From NCBI RefSeq assembly GCF_027497495.1, contig NZ_CP114205.1, positions 7,936,001 through 8,000,000 on the forward strand: a stretch of DNA of 64,000 bases. The letters are read 5' to 3'. How positions within the stretch are numbered: the first letter of the stretch is position 1; each line of letters begins with the position of its first letter. Source of the DNA: Streptomyces tubercidicus (lineage in GTDB: Bacteria; Actinomycetota; Actinomycetes; Streptomycetales; Streptomycetaceae). The position numbers and the translations under genes were made by a program. Shown here one piece after another: positions 35,124 through 42,939 of the stretch. The notes under the pieces were generated by a model. That model was not told the origin of the DNA and ran no database searches. It saw nothing but the letters and a program-made list of their open reading frames with translations.

Positions 35124-36062
35124 ATGGATGTTACGACCCTCTACTCGATCGGGGAGCTTTCCCGGCGGACCGGCTTGTCCGTGAGGACCATCCGGTTCTA
35201 CTCCGATTCGGGGGTGGTAGCGCCGACCACCCGAAGCCCCGCCGGCTATCGGCTCTACGACCTCGACGCACTGCTTCGTCTGGAGCTCCTCCGCACACTG
35301 CGTGAGCTGGGCATCAGCCTGGCCACGATTCAACGGGTACTGGACCGTGAGCTCTCAGTGGCGGAAGTCGCCGCGGCGCACGCAGACGCCATGGACGTCC
35401 AGATCAGGGTGCTGCAACTGCGTCGGAGCGTTCTGCGCGCCGTGGCCGGACGCGGGGCCAATCCCGAGGAGACCAAGCTCATGCACAAGCTCACGCAGTT
35501 GTCCGGCGAGGAGCGCCGACGGTTGATCGACGATTTCGTGGAGGGCACGTTCGGCACAGTGGATGCCGACCCGGCGGCGGTGGCCATGGTTCGCGCTGCC
35601 ACTCCAGACCTCCCCGATGATCCGTCCAGCGAGCAGGTCGCCGCGTGGGTGGAACTCGCTGAGCTGGTCGGTGACGAGGACTTCCGGGCCCGGATGCGCC
35701 GGGCGGCCAGGTGTCAGGCCGCCGGGCGCAGGCTCGACATCGAGAACGATGCCGGAGAGGAACTGGTGGAGTTCACCCGTCAGAAGGTTGCCGAGGCCAT
35801 GGAGTCTGACATCGATCCGCTCAGTGACAGGGCCGCACCCATCATCGACGACCTCGTACACCGCTTCGCCGAGGTATTCGCGCGCACGCCTGACACGGAA
35901 TTCCGGGACTGGATGGCCCAACAGTTCGAAGAAGCACACGATCCCCGGGTGGACCGCTACTGGCGGTTGGTGTGGATCGTCAACGGCTGGAAGGTAGTAC
36001 CGAACCTGATCCCGGGGTACCCCTGGCTCACCCAGGCTTTGCGACATGACCGTGACGCATAG
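35124..36062 (+). CDS. MerR-family transcriptional regulator
   Basis: 312 residues. The winged helix-turn-helix is at the N-terminus (YSIGELSRRTGLSVRTIRFY followed by GVVAPTTRSPAGYRLYDLD), then a dimerisation helix (LELLRTLRELGISLATIQRV). The long C-terminal region (about residues 120-310) is rich in helices and ends WRLVWIVNGWKVVPNLIPGY. It has no metal-binding cysteine pattern, so it probably senses an organic ligand. The start is set by the MerR motif and the adjacent dyad operator. No obvious target gene is next to it. Confidence 0.92.
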   Translation: MDVTTLYSIGELSRRTGLSVRTIRFYSDSGVVAPTTRSPAGYRLYDLDALLRLELLRTLRELGISLATIQRVLDRELSVAEVAAAHADAMDVQIRVLQLRRSVLRAVAGRGANPEETKLMHKLTQLSGEERRRLIDDFVEGTFGTVDADPAAVAMVRAATPDLPDDPSSEQVAAWVELAELVGDEDFRARMRRAARCQAAGRRLDIENDAGEELVEFTRQKVAEAMESDIDPLSDRAAPIIDDLVHRFAEVFARTPDTEFRDWMAQQFEEAHDPRVDRYWRLVWIVNGWKVVPNLIPGYPWLTQALRHDRDA

Positions 36063-36456
36063 TCACCGCAGTGGGCGCCGCCCCGGATTCCTCGCGGGAT
36101 CGCCTGCGGACATGAGACGAGGGCGTCCGGCGTCGATGTGTGACTAACGACCGGGACAACCTCGCTGCCGGTTCAGGTGGCAAGGCCGTTGATCGGTGAC
36201 GACGGGATGGCCGACCACCTGTCCCAGGCGAAGCCGGCGATGCCACTGGCCCGGATTCGGACACCGATCGTACTTGTTCCAGCTGGTGTATGCGGCGCTC
36301 GCGCTGGCGGCTGAAGAGCACGATGACGAGGGAGAGCAACGCGAGGGCGGCTATCTGCAGCTGGTGGTTGGTCGAGAATATCGTCCGCAATGTTCAGCGA
36401 TGGTGGGAGACTGCGGGGCAGTTCTCCGCGAGGTGATCAGGAGTCCAGTGGACGAC
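36063..36456. other. Intergenic region with a possible small membrane ORF on the minus strand
   Basis: A minus-strand frame from an ATG at 36390 to 36028 begins MRTIFSTNHQLQIAALALLS and LVIVLFSRQRERRIHQLEQ, a plausible single transmembrane helix followed by a basic segment. The rest is compositionally like random high-GC sequence. It may be a small membrane protein or the 5' remnant of one. I found nothing else in this interval. Confidence 0.3.
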
Positions 36457-36822
36457 ATGGCATTCGGTGAAGCTCTGGAGACAGTCCTGCGGGACCTTCA
36501 GGCGCAGTGCGCGGTGCAGCCGCACGTACGTGAGGACGACAGGTTCGGGGTCACGCTCTGGGCTCCGGACGGTTCCGCCCAGGGCCTGAATTCACTGCTG
36601 CGTGGCACCGCCGCAGAGCGGCTGGTGTACCTGGCAGATCAGGTCCAGGACTGGGCGGTGGAGGCACTATGGTCCGAAGGCGCATCGGCGGTCTGGCCAC
36701 AGTGCCCGACGCACCCGGACACGCATCCGCTGACGGCGACAGTGCGCACGGACACGGCGGTGTGGGTATGCCCGAAGAGGGGAACGGCAGTGGCGCGGAT
36801 CGGGGAACTGCAGACTCAATAG
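36457..36822 (+). CDS. Small hypothetical protein with CPxH/CP zinc-ribbon-like tail
   Basis: 121 residues from the ATG at 36457 (GTG at 36448 also possible). The protein reads as a soluble two-part polypeptide: a helical N-terminal half (FGEALETVLRDLQAQCAV ... RLVYLADQVQDWAVEALWSE) and a C-terminal half with WPQCPTHPDTHPL and AVWVCPKRGTAVARIGEL, where the two Cys-Pro elements could form a small metal site. Similar short proteins are common in Streptomyces without an assigned function. Function unknown. Confidence 0.6.
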   Translation: MAFGEALETVLRDLQAQCAVQPHVREDDRFGVTLWAPDGSAQGLNSLLRGTAAERLVYLADQVQDWAVEALWSEGASAVWPQCPTHPDTHPLTATVRTDTAVWVCPKRGTAVARIGELQTQ

Positions 36823-36949
36823 AGCGGGGCCGGGGGGGGCTGCGGTCAGCAGCAACCGGTGCCAGTCGTGCAGCGGCTGTGGCCATGGTTGCCGTATGTG
36901 GGTGGCGTCGCTCAGCCCTGAACGGGGCACGGGCATCTGCTTGGGGCCC

Positions 36950-37165
36950 CTACGCACCGCATTCTGAAACGATCAGTTGGGCCTGGGCGGTTCCAAGGGC
37001 GTTGCGCAGGAAGGCCGTTGCCTGGTCGATGGCTCCGCGGGCGGCTTTGGAGTGACTCAGCGAGTTGAGCATCATGAAGTCGTGGACCGTGCCGTCGTAG
37101 CGCACCGTGGTCACCGGAACGTCGGCTGCTCGGAGCGCCTTGCGCACGTCCCCCAAGGGCCTCAC
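36950..37165 (-). pseudogene. C-terminal fragment of an alpha/beta hydrolase (HSL-like)
   Basis: The minus strand reads VRKALRAADVPVTTVRYDGT, then VHDFMMLNSLSHSKAARGAI and TAFLRNALG. This is the last helix-strand unit of HSL-type esterases, with the catalytic histidine in VHDF. Everything upstream (oxyanion loop, serine, acid) is missing. It is a second decayed hydrolase of the same type as the one at 27295, and not a functional gene. Confidence 0.7.
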
Positions 37166-37801
37166 CGCGGCATTGGCACGAACTCAACGAGGCCAAACGC
37201 GCCCGCGTCCCACCCTGCATGCGGCGTGACGCTATCCGGCCGTTCCCCGGCTTCTCGGGGATCGTCTCCGTCGTGGCGACGAGCGTTGCGGCCAGAGACG
37301 ACGGGGCCCGCTGGAAGCGTCCCGCGCACCGGTGTCCTCCGGTTCACTCATAGGCGTCGCGCGGAGAGCGCCGGTAGGTATGCAGGGGTCTCCTGCGGTG
37401 CTGGAGGTGGCATCGGGATCCCGCAGGAGTCGCTGGCGACGGCCGAAAGGACGCCATAGGTGTGTTGGGTGGCTTGTCGGTCGGTACGGGTGCCGCGCAT
37501 GCTCGTGTTCTAAGAGTGCGCGCTCAAGGGGCAGTTTGCGTTATGGGGACGGGTTGGGGTGGTGCGGCTCGTGCGGTGGGGCGGCACCTTGCAGCAGTGG
37601 TGGCCGGTGTTGCCTTTGGTGCTGGGTGGTGCACGCCAGCCGTCTATCGGGCGATTGCCCGCATCGCGACATCCTGCCATAGAGCGCCTTTTTCAAGACA
37701 AATGCCCAAAAATATACGTCATGCAGATTCCTTGACCGGTGAACTGATCGTCGGCTCTGCACGCAAAGCGGTGCACGACGGTCGGTGATCGGGAGGGGCT
37801 C
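37166..37801. other. Non-coding region upstream of the LAL regulator
   Basis: About 630 bp without a supportable gene. The segment 37680-37740 is clearly more A/T-rich than its surroundings (it includes CAAAAATATACG) and is a likely promoter region for the regulator at 37802. GGGAGGGG just before the start codon serves as ribosome site. Confidence 0.45.
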
Positions 37802-40696
37802 ATGGCGCTCGGGGAGATCGGCCGCAGGAGCGAGACGAAGCGGCTCCGAGCCGTGCTCGAACAGTCCCGCAGGGAGCGCGGCCCAGTCGTAGCGGTCGTC
37901 CGTGGCGAGCCGGGAGCGGGGAAGTCGACGCTGCTCGACGCTTTCCGGGTGGAAGCGTCCGCGGCAGGCTTCCGCGTCGCCGTGGTGCGCGGGACGGGGA
38001 CAGAGGGCCGTCCGTACTCGACAGCCAACCGGCTCATCGCCCAACTGCGAGCCGACGACGGGAAACTCGTGGAGATCCAGCACCGTACGCCGTCCGGCAA
38101 TGATCTCGGGGGGCCGGTTGCCGCGGTGCCGACGGGGCGGGACGTTCCGGTCGCCCTGTGCGTGGACGACATGGCTCAGGTCGACAGCTGGTCATTACGG
38201 TGGTTGCTGGAGTTGTCGCGGACGTTGCCGCCCGCGCCCCTGGCGATCGTGCTCACGGTCCGGATCTGCGGCGCCGGGGCCGGAGCTGTGTCCGGCCCGG
38301 CGAACGACAGCCCCGACGAGCCCGGCACCGCACTCCTCGCTGCGGCCGAGCCCATCGACCTGCCGGGGCTGCGCACGCACGACCTGGCCGAAGCCGCAGC
38401 CGCACGATGCCGTGTCCGCCTCGATACGCGAACCGCCGCGGTGTGCCGCGAGTTCACCGGCGGTAATCCCGCCCTCCTGCATGCCCTGCTGGCGCCGCAC
38501 ACCGGCAGCGCGCCCACGGCCGACGCTCTGCACGCCACCGCTGCCTCGGGTGCCCTGACAGGAGCCGACCGGTGGCTGGCGCCGCTGAGCACCTCGGCCC
38601 TGGCCCTCGCGTGGGCGGTCGCGGTGCTCGGGGGCGGCGCTGAGGTCGTGGACAGCGCCGAGTTGGCCCACCTGACCGTCGGGGAGGCGCTCGGTGCCGT
38701 CGACCAGCTCGTCGAGGCATGTCTGCTTGCCAATCACACCCCTCTGGCGTTCCGTCATCCACTCCTCGAAACCATGGTCCTCGGTCGTATCGCCGTCGGC
38801 ACCCGGACCGCCCTACATCTGCGGGCGGCGGCCCTGCTGCGTGACCGGCAGGCCGCCACGACGACCGTCGCCCACCACTTGGCCGCCGCCGGCCCCTTGG
38901 GGGAGGAGTGGGCGATGCGCTGCCTGTGGCGGGCCGCACGTCAGCTGGAGCAGGAGGGCAGGCACCAGGACGCGGCACACTGCCTGCGCGCAGCCCTCCG
39001 CGAACCCCTGCGTCCCCACGAGAAGTCGGCCGTGCGGCGGGAACTCGCCGAGCTGGACGCCTTTGCCGACCCGGAGGGCGCCGTACGCCTCCTGGACGCC
39101 GCCCGCTGCGAGTCCCACGATCCTGGCGTCGTGCTCGAATACGCGCTGGCGCTGGCCGCGATGCTGGCCGAGCGCGGCCGGGCCGAGGACGCCGTCACTG
39201 TGCTCGACGACGCCGCGGCCCGCCTCGGGCGGACAGCGGGGGACGACTCCTGGCAGCTGCGGCTGCGCCTGCACAAGGCGTTCGCCGGCAGGCGTGGCCC
39301 TCTGTGGCTGGCGCAGGCGGCGGATGATCCGCTGGGGAACCTGACCTGCCGGACCTCGCACCAGGAAATCGCGAGCCGGGAACTCGCGGCGCTGCGCGCG
39401 GTACAGGCAGTCGATGCGGGGGCCGACCGGGCGGCGGCCGTCCGGCACGCCCGGCAGGGTCTGCCCCGGGGCGAGGAATGTGGCTCGGCCGGCTCGGCCA
39501 CCCTGCTGTGGCACACCTGCGGCGTGCTTGTGGCGGCTGGTGAGGTAGCCGAAGCGTGGACGCACTGCGGCCGCGGGCGGCAGGTCGCCGGCGCCCGCCC
39601 CGGCCGGTGGGACCACATCAAGGTCGAGCTGCTGCGCGCGATGGTCCTGCGGGCCCGGGGCGACCTCCATGGCGCCGACGCCACCCTGACCCCCCTGGCA
39701 GACCGCCTGCTCGCCTTCGCGGCGACCGGTCACCCCTCGGCCGTGACCGGCGTCGCCGCCCTGGCCGAGGTGCGGGTCCTGAAGGGCCTGACCGACTCGG
39801 CCCGTTCCCTGTTCGCCGAGAGCGGCCTGGAAGGGGACCCGCTGCCGTGGCGGCGGGACTCCGCGCACGCGCTGGCCGCACGAGCGGCGGTCCATGAGAG
39901 CGACGACCCCGCCCGCGCCCTGGAGGACCTGCTCGCGGCAGGCCGCCTCCTGGAGGAGGCGGGGGTGCGGAACCCAGCGGTGCTGCCTTGGCGCTCCCGC
40001 GCCGCTCGCCTCCTCGCGGCGCGGGGCGAACGCAAGGAGGCTGCCGAATTCGCAGGCGCCGAGGTGGACGACGCCCGCCGCTGGGGAACGCCGGAGTCCC
40101 TCGGCGGCGCATTGCACGCACTGGCCCTCACCGAGACCGGGGAGCGGCGCATCGACCTGCTCACGGACGCGGCCGGGCTGCTCGCCAGGTCCTCGGACCG
40201 CCTGCACCATGCCTTCGTGCAAGCGGACTTGGGAGCCGGGCTCGCCGAGCTCGGGCGCGGGGAGGAGGCCCGTGCCGAGTTGCTCTCGGCCCTCCGGCTC
40301 GCCCGCGCGTGTGGTGCGGAGCCGCTGGCGCGGCGCGTCCAGGGTGCCTGGAGGTCGCTCCGGGGGACGGGTGGGGGACCTCTGGAGCTCTCCGGGACGC
40401 GTGCGGCCACGCCCACCCCGTCGGCAGCGCCCGATTCTGCGAGCGTGGCGGAGCCGTCCGCGCCCCCGGCGTCCGCCCTTCACGCCGCCCCGCAGCCCGG
40501 CTCTCCGCTCCTGGACCGCCTGACGCCGCAGGAACGGAAGGTCCTCCACCTCGCCAAGGACGGACACTCCAACCGCGACATCGCGGGCCGGCTGTTCGTC
40601 GCCGTACGCACCGTCGAGTTCCACCTGTCCGGTGCGTACCGCAAGCTGGGGATCACTGGCCGCCGACAGCTCGCCCAGGTCTTCAGCGGCGGCTGA
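37802..40696 (+). CDS. LAL-type LuxR-family transcriptional activator with a TTA codon
   Basis: 964 residues. The N-terminal AAA-like ATPase has Walker A VRGEPGAGKSTLLDAF (about residues 34-48) and Walker B VALCVDDMAQVD. A long TPR-like helical middle follows. A C-terminal LuxR helix-turn-helix starts LTPQERKVLHLAKDGHSN and continues RTVEFHLSGAYRKLGI. Size and layout are those of large pathway activators. Codon 132 (38195-38197, in WSLRW) is TTA, read by the bldA tRNA, which would tie expression to development. The gene is immediately beside and convergent with the thiopeptide operon, so it is the likely cluster-situated activator; the target is inference. Confidence 0.92.
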   Translation: MALGEIGRRSETKRLRAVLEQSRRERGPVVAVVRGEPGAGKSTLLDAFRVEASAAGFRVAVVRGTGTEGRPYSTANRLIAQLRADDGKLVEIQHRTPSGNDLGGPVAAVPTGRDVPVALCVDDMAQVDSWSLRWLLELSRTLPPAPLAIVLTVRICGAGAGAVSGPANDSPDEPGTALLAAAEPIDLPGLRTHDLAEAAAARCRVRLDTRTAAVCREFTGGNPALLHALLAPHTGSAPTADALHATAASGALTGADRWLAPLSTSALALAWAVAVLGGGAEVVDSAELAHLTVGEALGAVDQLVEACLLANHTPLAFRHPLLETMVLGRIAVGTRTALHLRAAALLRDRQAATTTVAHHLAAAGPLGEEWAMRCLWRAARQLEQEGRHQDAAHCLRAALREPLRPHEKSAVRRELAELDAFADPEGAVRLLDAARCESHDPGVVLEYALALAAMLAERGRAEDAVTVLDDAAARLGRTAGDDSWQLRLRLHKAFAGRRGPLWLAQAADDPLGNLTCRTSHQEIASRELAALRAVQAVDAGADRAAAVRHARQGLPRGEECGSAGSATLLWHTCGVLVAAGEVAEAWTHCGRGRQVAGARPGRWDHIKVELLRAMVLRARGDLHGADATLTPLADRLLAFAATGHPSAVTGVAALAEVRVLKGLTDSARSLFAESGLEGDPLPWRRDSAHALAARAAVHESDDPARALEDLLAAGRLLEEAGVRNPAVLPWRSRAARLLAARGERKEAAEFAGAEVDDARRWGTPESLGGALHALALTETGERRIDLLTDAAGLLARSSDRLHHAFVQADLGAGLAELGRGEEARAELLSALRLARACGAEPLARRVQGAWRSLRGTGGGPLELSGTRAATPTPSAAPDSASVAEPSAPPASALHAAPQPGSPLLDRLTPQERKVLHLAKDGHSNRDIAGRLFVAVRTVEFHLSGAYRKLGITGRRQLAQVFSGG

Positions 40697-40720
40697 CGCC
40701 GGGACGGGCGGGGGCGGGCC

Positions 40721-41911
40721 TCAGCGCGTGCCCTCCGCCCACTCGGTGCCGATCCGCCGCCACGCGGGCTCCTCGCTCCCGTCGGATTCGGCGACGTACC
40801 GGGCGAAACTGGCGACGGCCGAGGTGCCGTGCACCGACTCCACGGCCCGCGACGCCAGATGACACAGCAGCCCACGGTCCACGGGCGCCAGCCCCAGCCG
40901 GTTGAGGTGCAGGTAGAGGTAGTTCATCACCAGGCGGAACGACGCGAACCACGCGTCGTCGACGAGAAAGTCCCGGTGGCCGTGGTCGGACAGCAGGAGC
41001 CGGTGGAACTCGCTGGTCCTGCGCGTCGGCATGCGCGGCGCCAGTGCCGCCCCGCCCATCGACACCTCGCCCGAAGCGAGCAGCGGCTGCGCGATCCGCT
41101 GGTGCCGGCGCACGGCCCGCGCCCACTCCCGTACGAAGGCCACCCCGGAGCCCGGCGGGGGCTCGGTGCCCTCCGGCTCCGCGAGTGCTGCTTCCACCTC
41201 CCGCAACCGCGCGCCCAGGGCGGCTTCCTGCCTACCGAACCGCTCGTCGAAGCGGGTGAGGTAGGCGGCCGGGTCGTGGGTGCGGGACAGGAAGGCGTCC
41301 GCGTGCGAGCGCAGGGACAACACGCCCCGCTCGATCGGAGCCCTGCCGTCCTCGAACGGGATCGCCGCCGCGGCCGCCGTGGTCCACATCAGGTCCAGCG
41401 CCAATACGGACAGCGGGGCGGTGCGCAGATACTCGTACATGCGGAACGTGAGGTCGGTGGTGTCGGAGAGGAACCCGGCCAGCAGTTCGCTCGCGCGGAG
41501 CGAGCCGAGCACGTGCAGCCGGTGGTCGTACGGGCGCTCCACGACGGTATTGTCCGCCACCCATGGCCCGAGCGGCCCGGTCTCCATCTCCAGCTCAGCG
41601 AGCCGCTCGTGCACCGGTGCGAGCGCGGCGGAGTCCAAGCGGACGGTGGATGGGTGAGCCCGTAGGTAGTCGGTGACGATGCTCCTCACCCTGGGGTGCA
41701 CCTGCGCACGCCATGTCGTCTCCTCCGTACGGAAGTTGAGACGGAGATGCGGTCCGCGCAGCCAGTGCCGGCCGAACCAGGCGCCGCGCACCCATGCCTC
41801 CACCGAGGCGAACGCCGGCCGGACGGCCCCCAGGATCAGCTCCGGCTCCGCTGCCTCGTCGTGGTGGTGGACATGGAGGCTGTACCAGGACGCCCCGGCG
41901 GATCCGGTCAT
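40721..41911 (-). CDS. Thiopeptide-type SpaB_C-domain protein (pyridine synthase candidate)
   Basis: 396 residues from the ATG at 41911, overlapping the upstream stop (ATGA). The protein belongs to the thiopeptide-type bacteriocin biosynthesis domain: WYSLHVHHHDEAAEPELILG, RHWLRGPHLRLNFR, PYDHRLHVLGSLRASELLAG and FRMYEYLRTAPLSVLALDL. Two such proteins are encoded side by side. In thiopeptide pathways one carries out glutamate elimination to give dehydroalanine, and the other is the [4+2] cyclase that forms the six-membered nitrogen ring and ejects the leader. This one is the longer and lies last, as TbtD-like enzymes often do, so I favour the cyclase role. The assignment between the two is not certain. 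Confidence 0.85.
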   Translation of the reverse strand: MTGSAGASWYSLHVHHHDEAAEPELILGAVRPAFASVEAWVRGAWFGRHWLRGPHLRLNFRTEETTWRAQVHPRVRSIVTDYLRAHPSTVRLDSAALAPVHERLAELEMETGPLGPWVADNTVVERPYDHRLHVLGSLRASELLAGFLSDTTDLTFRMYEYLRTAPLSVLALDLMWTTAAAAAIPFEDGRAPIERGVLSLRSHADAFLSRTHDPAAYLTRFDERFGRQEAALGARLREVEAALAEPEGTEPPPGSGVAFVREWARAVRRHQRIAQPLLASGEVSMGGAALAPRMPTRRTSEFHRLLLSDHGHRDFLVDDAWFASFRLVMNYLYLHLNRLGLAPVDRGLLCHLASRAVESVHGTSAVASFARYVAESDGSEEPAWRRIGTEWAEGTR

Positions 41912-42939
41912 GCGACGCCCTGCGCCTCGGGCAGCTCGGACAGCACCCGTCCCACGAGGAAACGCAACTGGTTCTCCTGCCACAGCGTGAGCCCGAGGCG
42001 GTTGTTCACCAGATGGGCGCAGCGCAACAGCACCAGACTGGTGGCCGGGTGGGCGGTGGCCGCCAGATCCAGCGGTTCCGCCAGGGGGGAGCCCGCCCAG
42101 TCCGCGACGAACCGGCCGGTCTCCTCCAGGTGGTGCAGCTCGTCGCGCAGCCGTCGCACCGACGCCAGCCAGTATCCGCGCTGGTCGTTCCCGGGCGGAC
42201 GGGCCGTGAGCTCCCAGGTGTGCCGGGCCCGCGCGTGCAACTGCTCCCGCTGTGCGCGGTAGCGCGGCTCGACATCGGCCGCTTCGGGGCCGCTTCCGAA
42301 CGGCAGCGGCGGCCCACCGTGTTGCGCCCACCGGTCGCGGACCTCCTCGCACAGCGCGAACACGCCCACCACCAGGTCGAACGCGAGCAGCGCCCGCTGC
42401 TCCACCGAGGTGCCCGCCGACACCACCGACAGCGCCAGCCGGCTCGACTCGCAGAAGTGCCGCTCCACGGCGGCGATGGCGGGGCCGCGCCCGTAGTCGG
42501 CGTGCTCACGTTCGTAGGGCAGGAACTCCGCGGTGTTGTTGGCCCGCAGCACGTCGTCATGGCCCGCGCGTCCCTCCAGCCCGGCCAGCCCCTGCGCGAC
42601 CTGTGCGAAGTGGGAGCGGTCCACGACGTCCGGGGCGGGCGACTGCGCGAGGAACGCGCCGAGGCGACGCTCTGCCACCTCGGCCACCTCGGCGCGGTCA
42701 CGGGCACGGGAGGGCAGCAGCCGCAGCCGCACATGCGGACCGCCCTCCCAGTAGCGCAGGAAGAAGTACCGCTGGATCAGCCCGCGTTGCTCCATCTCGG
42801 TCACCACCGGCTCGACGCAGTGCGCCAGGAGGGCGTCCTGGTCGGTGTCGTAGAAGACGTGCGCGCACACCCAGTCCGCCGCCCGTGCGGTCGCCGGATC
42901 CAGGCGGGCACCGTCGCCGTGTCCGTTCGTCATGCTCAT
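41908..42939 (-). CDS. Thiopeptide-type SpaB_C-domain protein (glutamate elimination candidate)
   Basis: 343 residues from the ATG at 42939, overlapping the LanB stop codon. The sequence matches the elimination half of split LanB dehydratases: YDTDQDALLAHCVEPVVTEM, RYFFLRYWEGGPHVRLRLLP and EREHADYGRGPAIAAVERHF, the last resembling the EPERYGG and acidic helix of SpaB_C. It would act after the glutamylating LanB protein encoded directly upstream, removing glutamate from Ser/Thr to leave Dha/Dhb. The four-base overlaps on both sides imply coupled translation of the three proteins. Confidence 0.85.
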   Translation of the reverse strand: MSMTNGHGDGARLDPATARAADWVCAHVFYDTDQDALLAHCVEPVVTEMEQRGLIQRYFFLRYWEGGPHVRLRLLPSRARDRAEVAEVAERRLGAFLAQSPAPDVVDRSHFAQVAQGLAGLEGRAGHDDVLRANNTAEFLPYEREHADYGRGPAIAAVERHFCESSRLALSVVSAGTSVEQRALLAFDLVVGVFALCEEVRDRWAQHGGPPLPFGSGPEAADVEPRYRAQREQLHARARHTWELTARPPGNDQRGYWLASVRRLRDELHHLEETGRFVADWAGSPLAEPLDLAATAHPATSLVLLRCAHLVNNRLGLTLWQENQLRFLVGRVLSELPEAQGVA

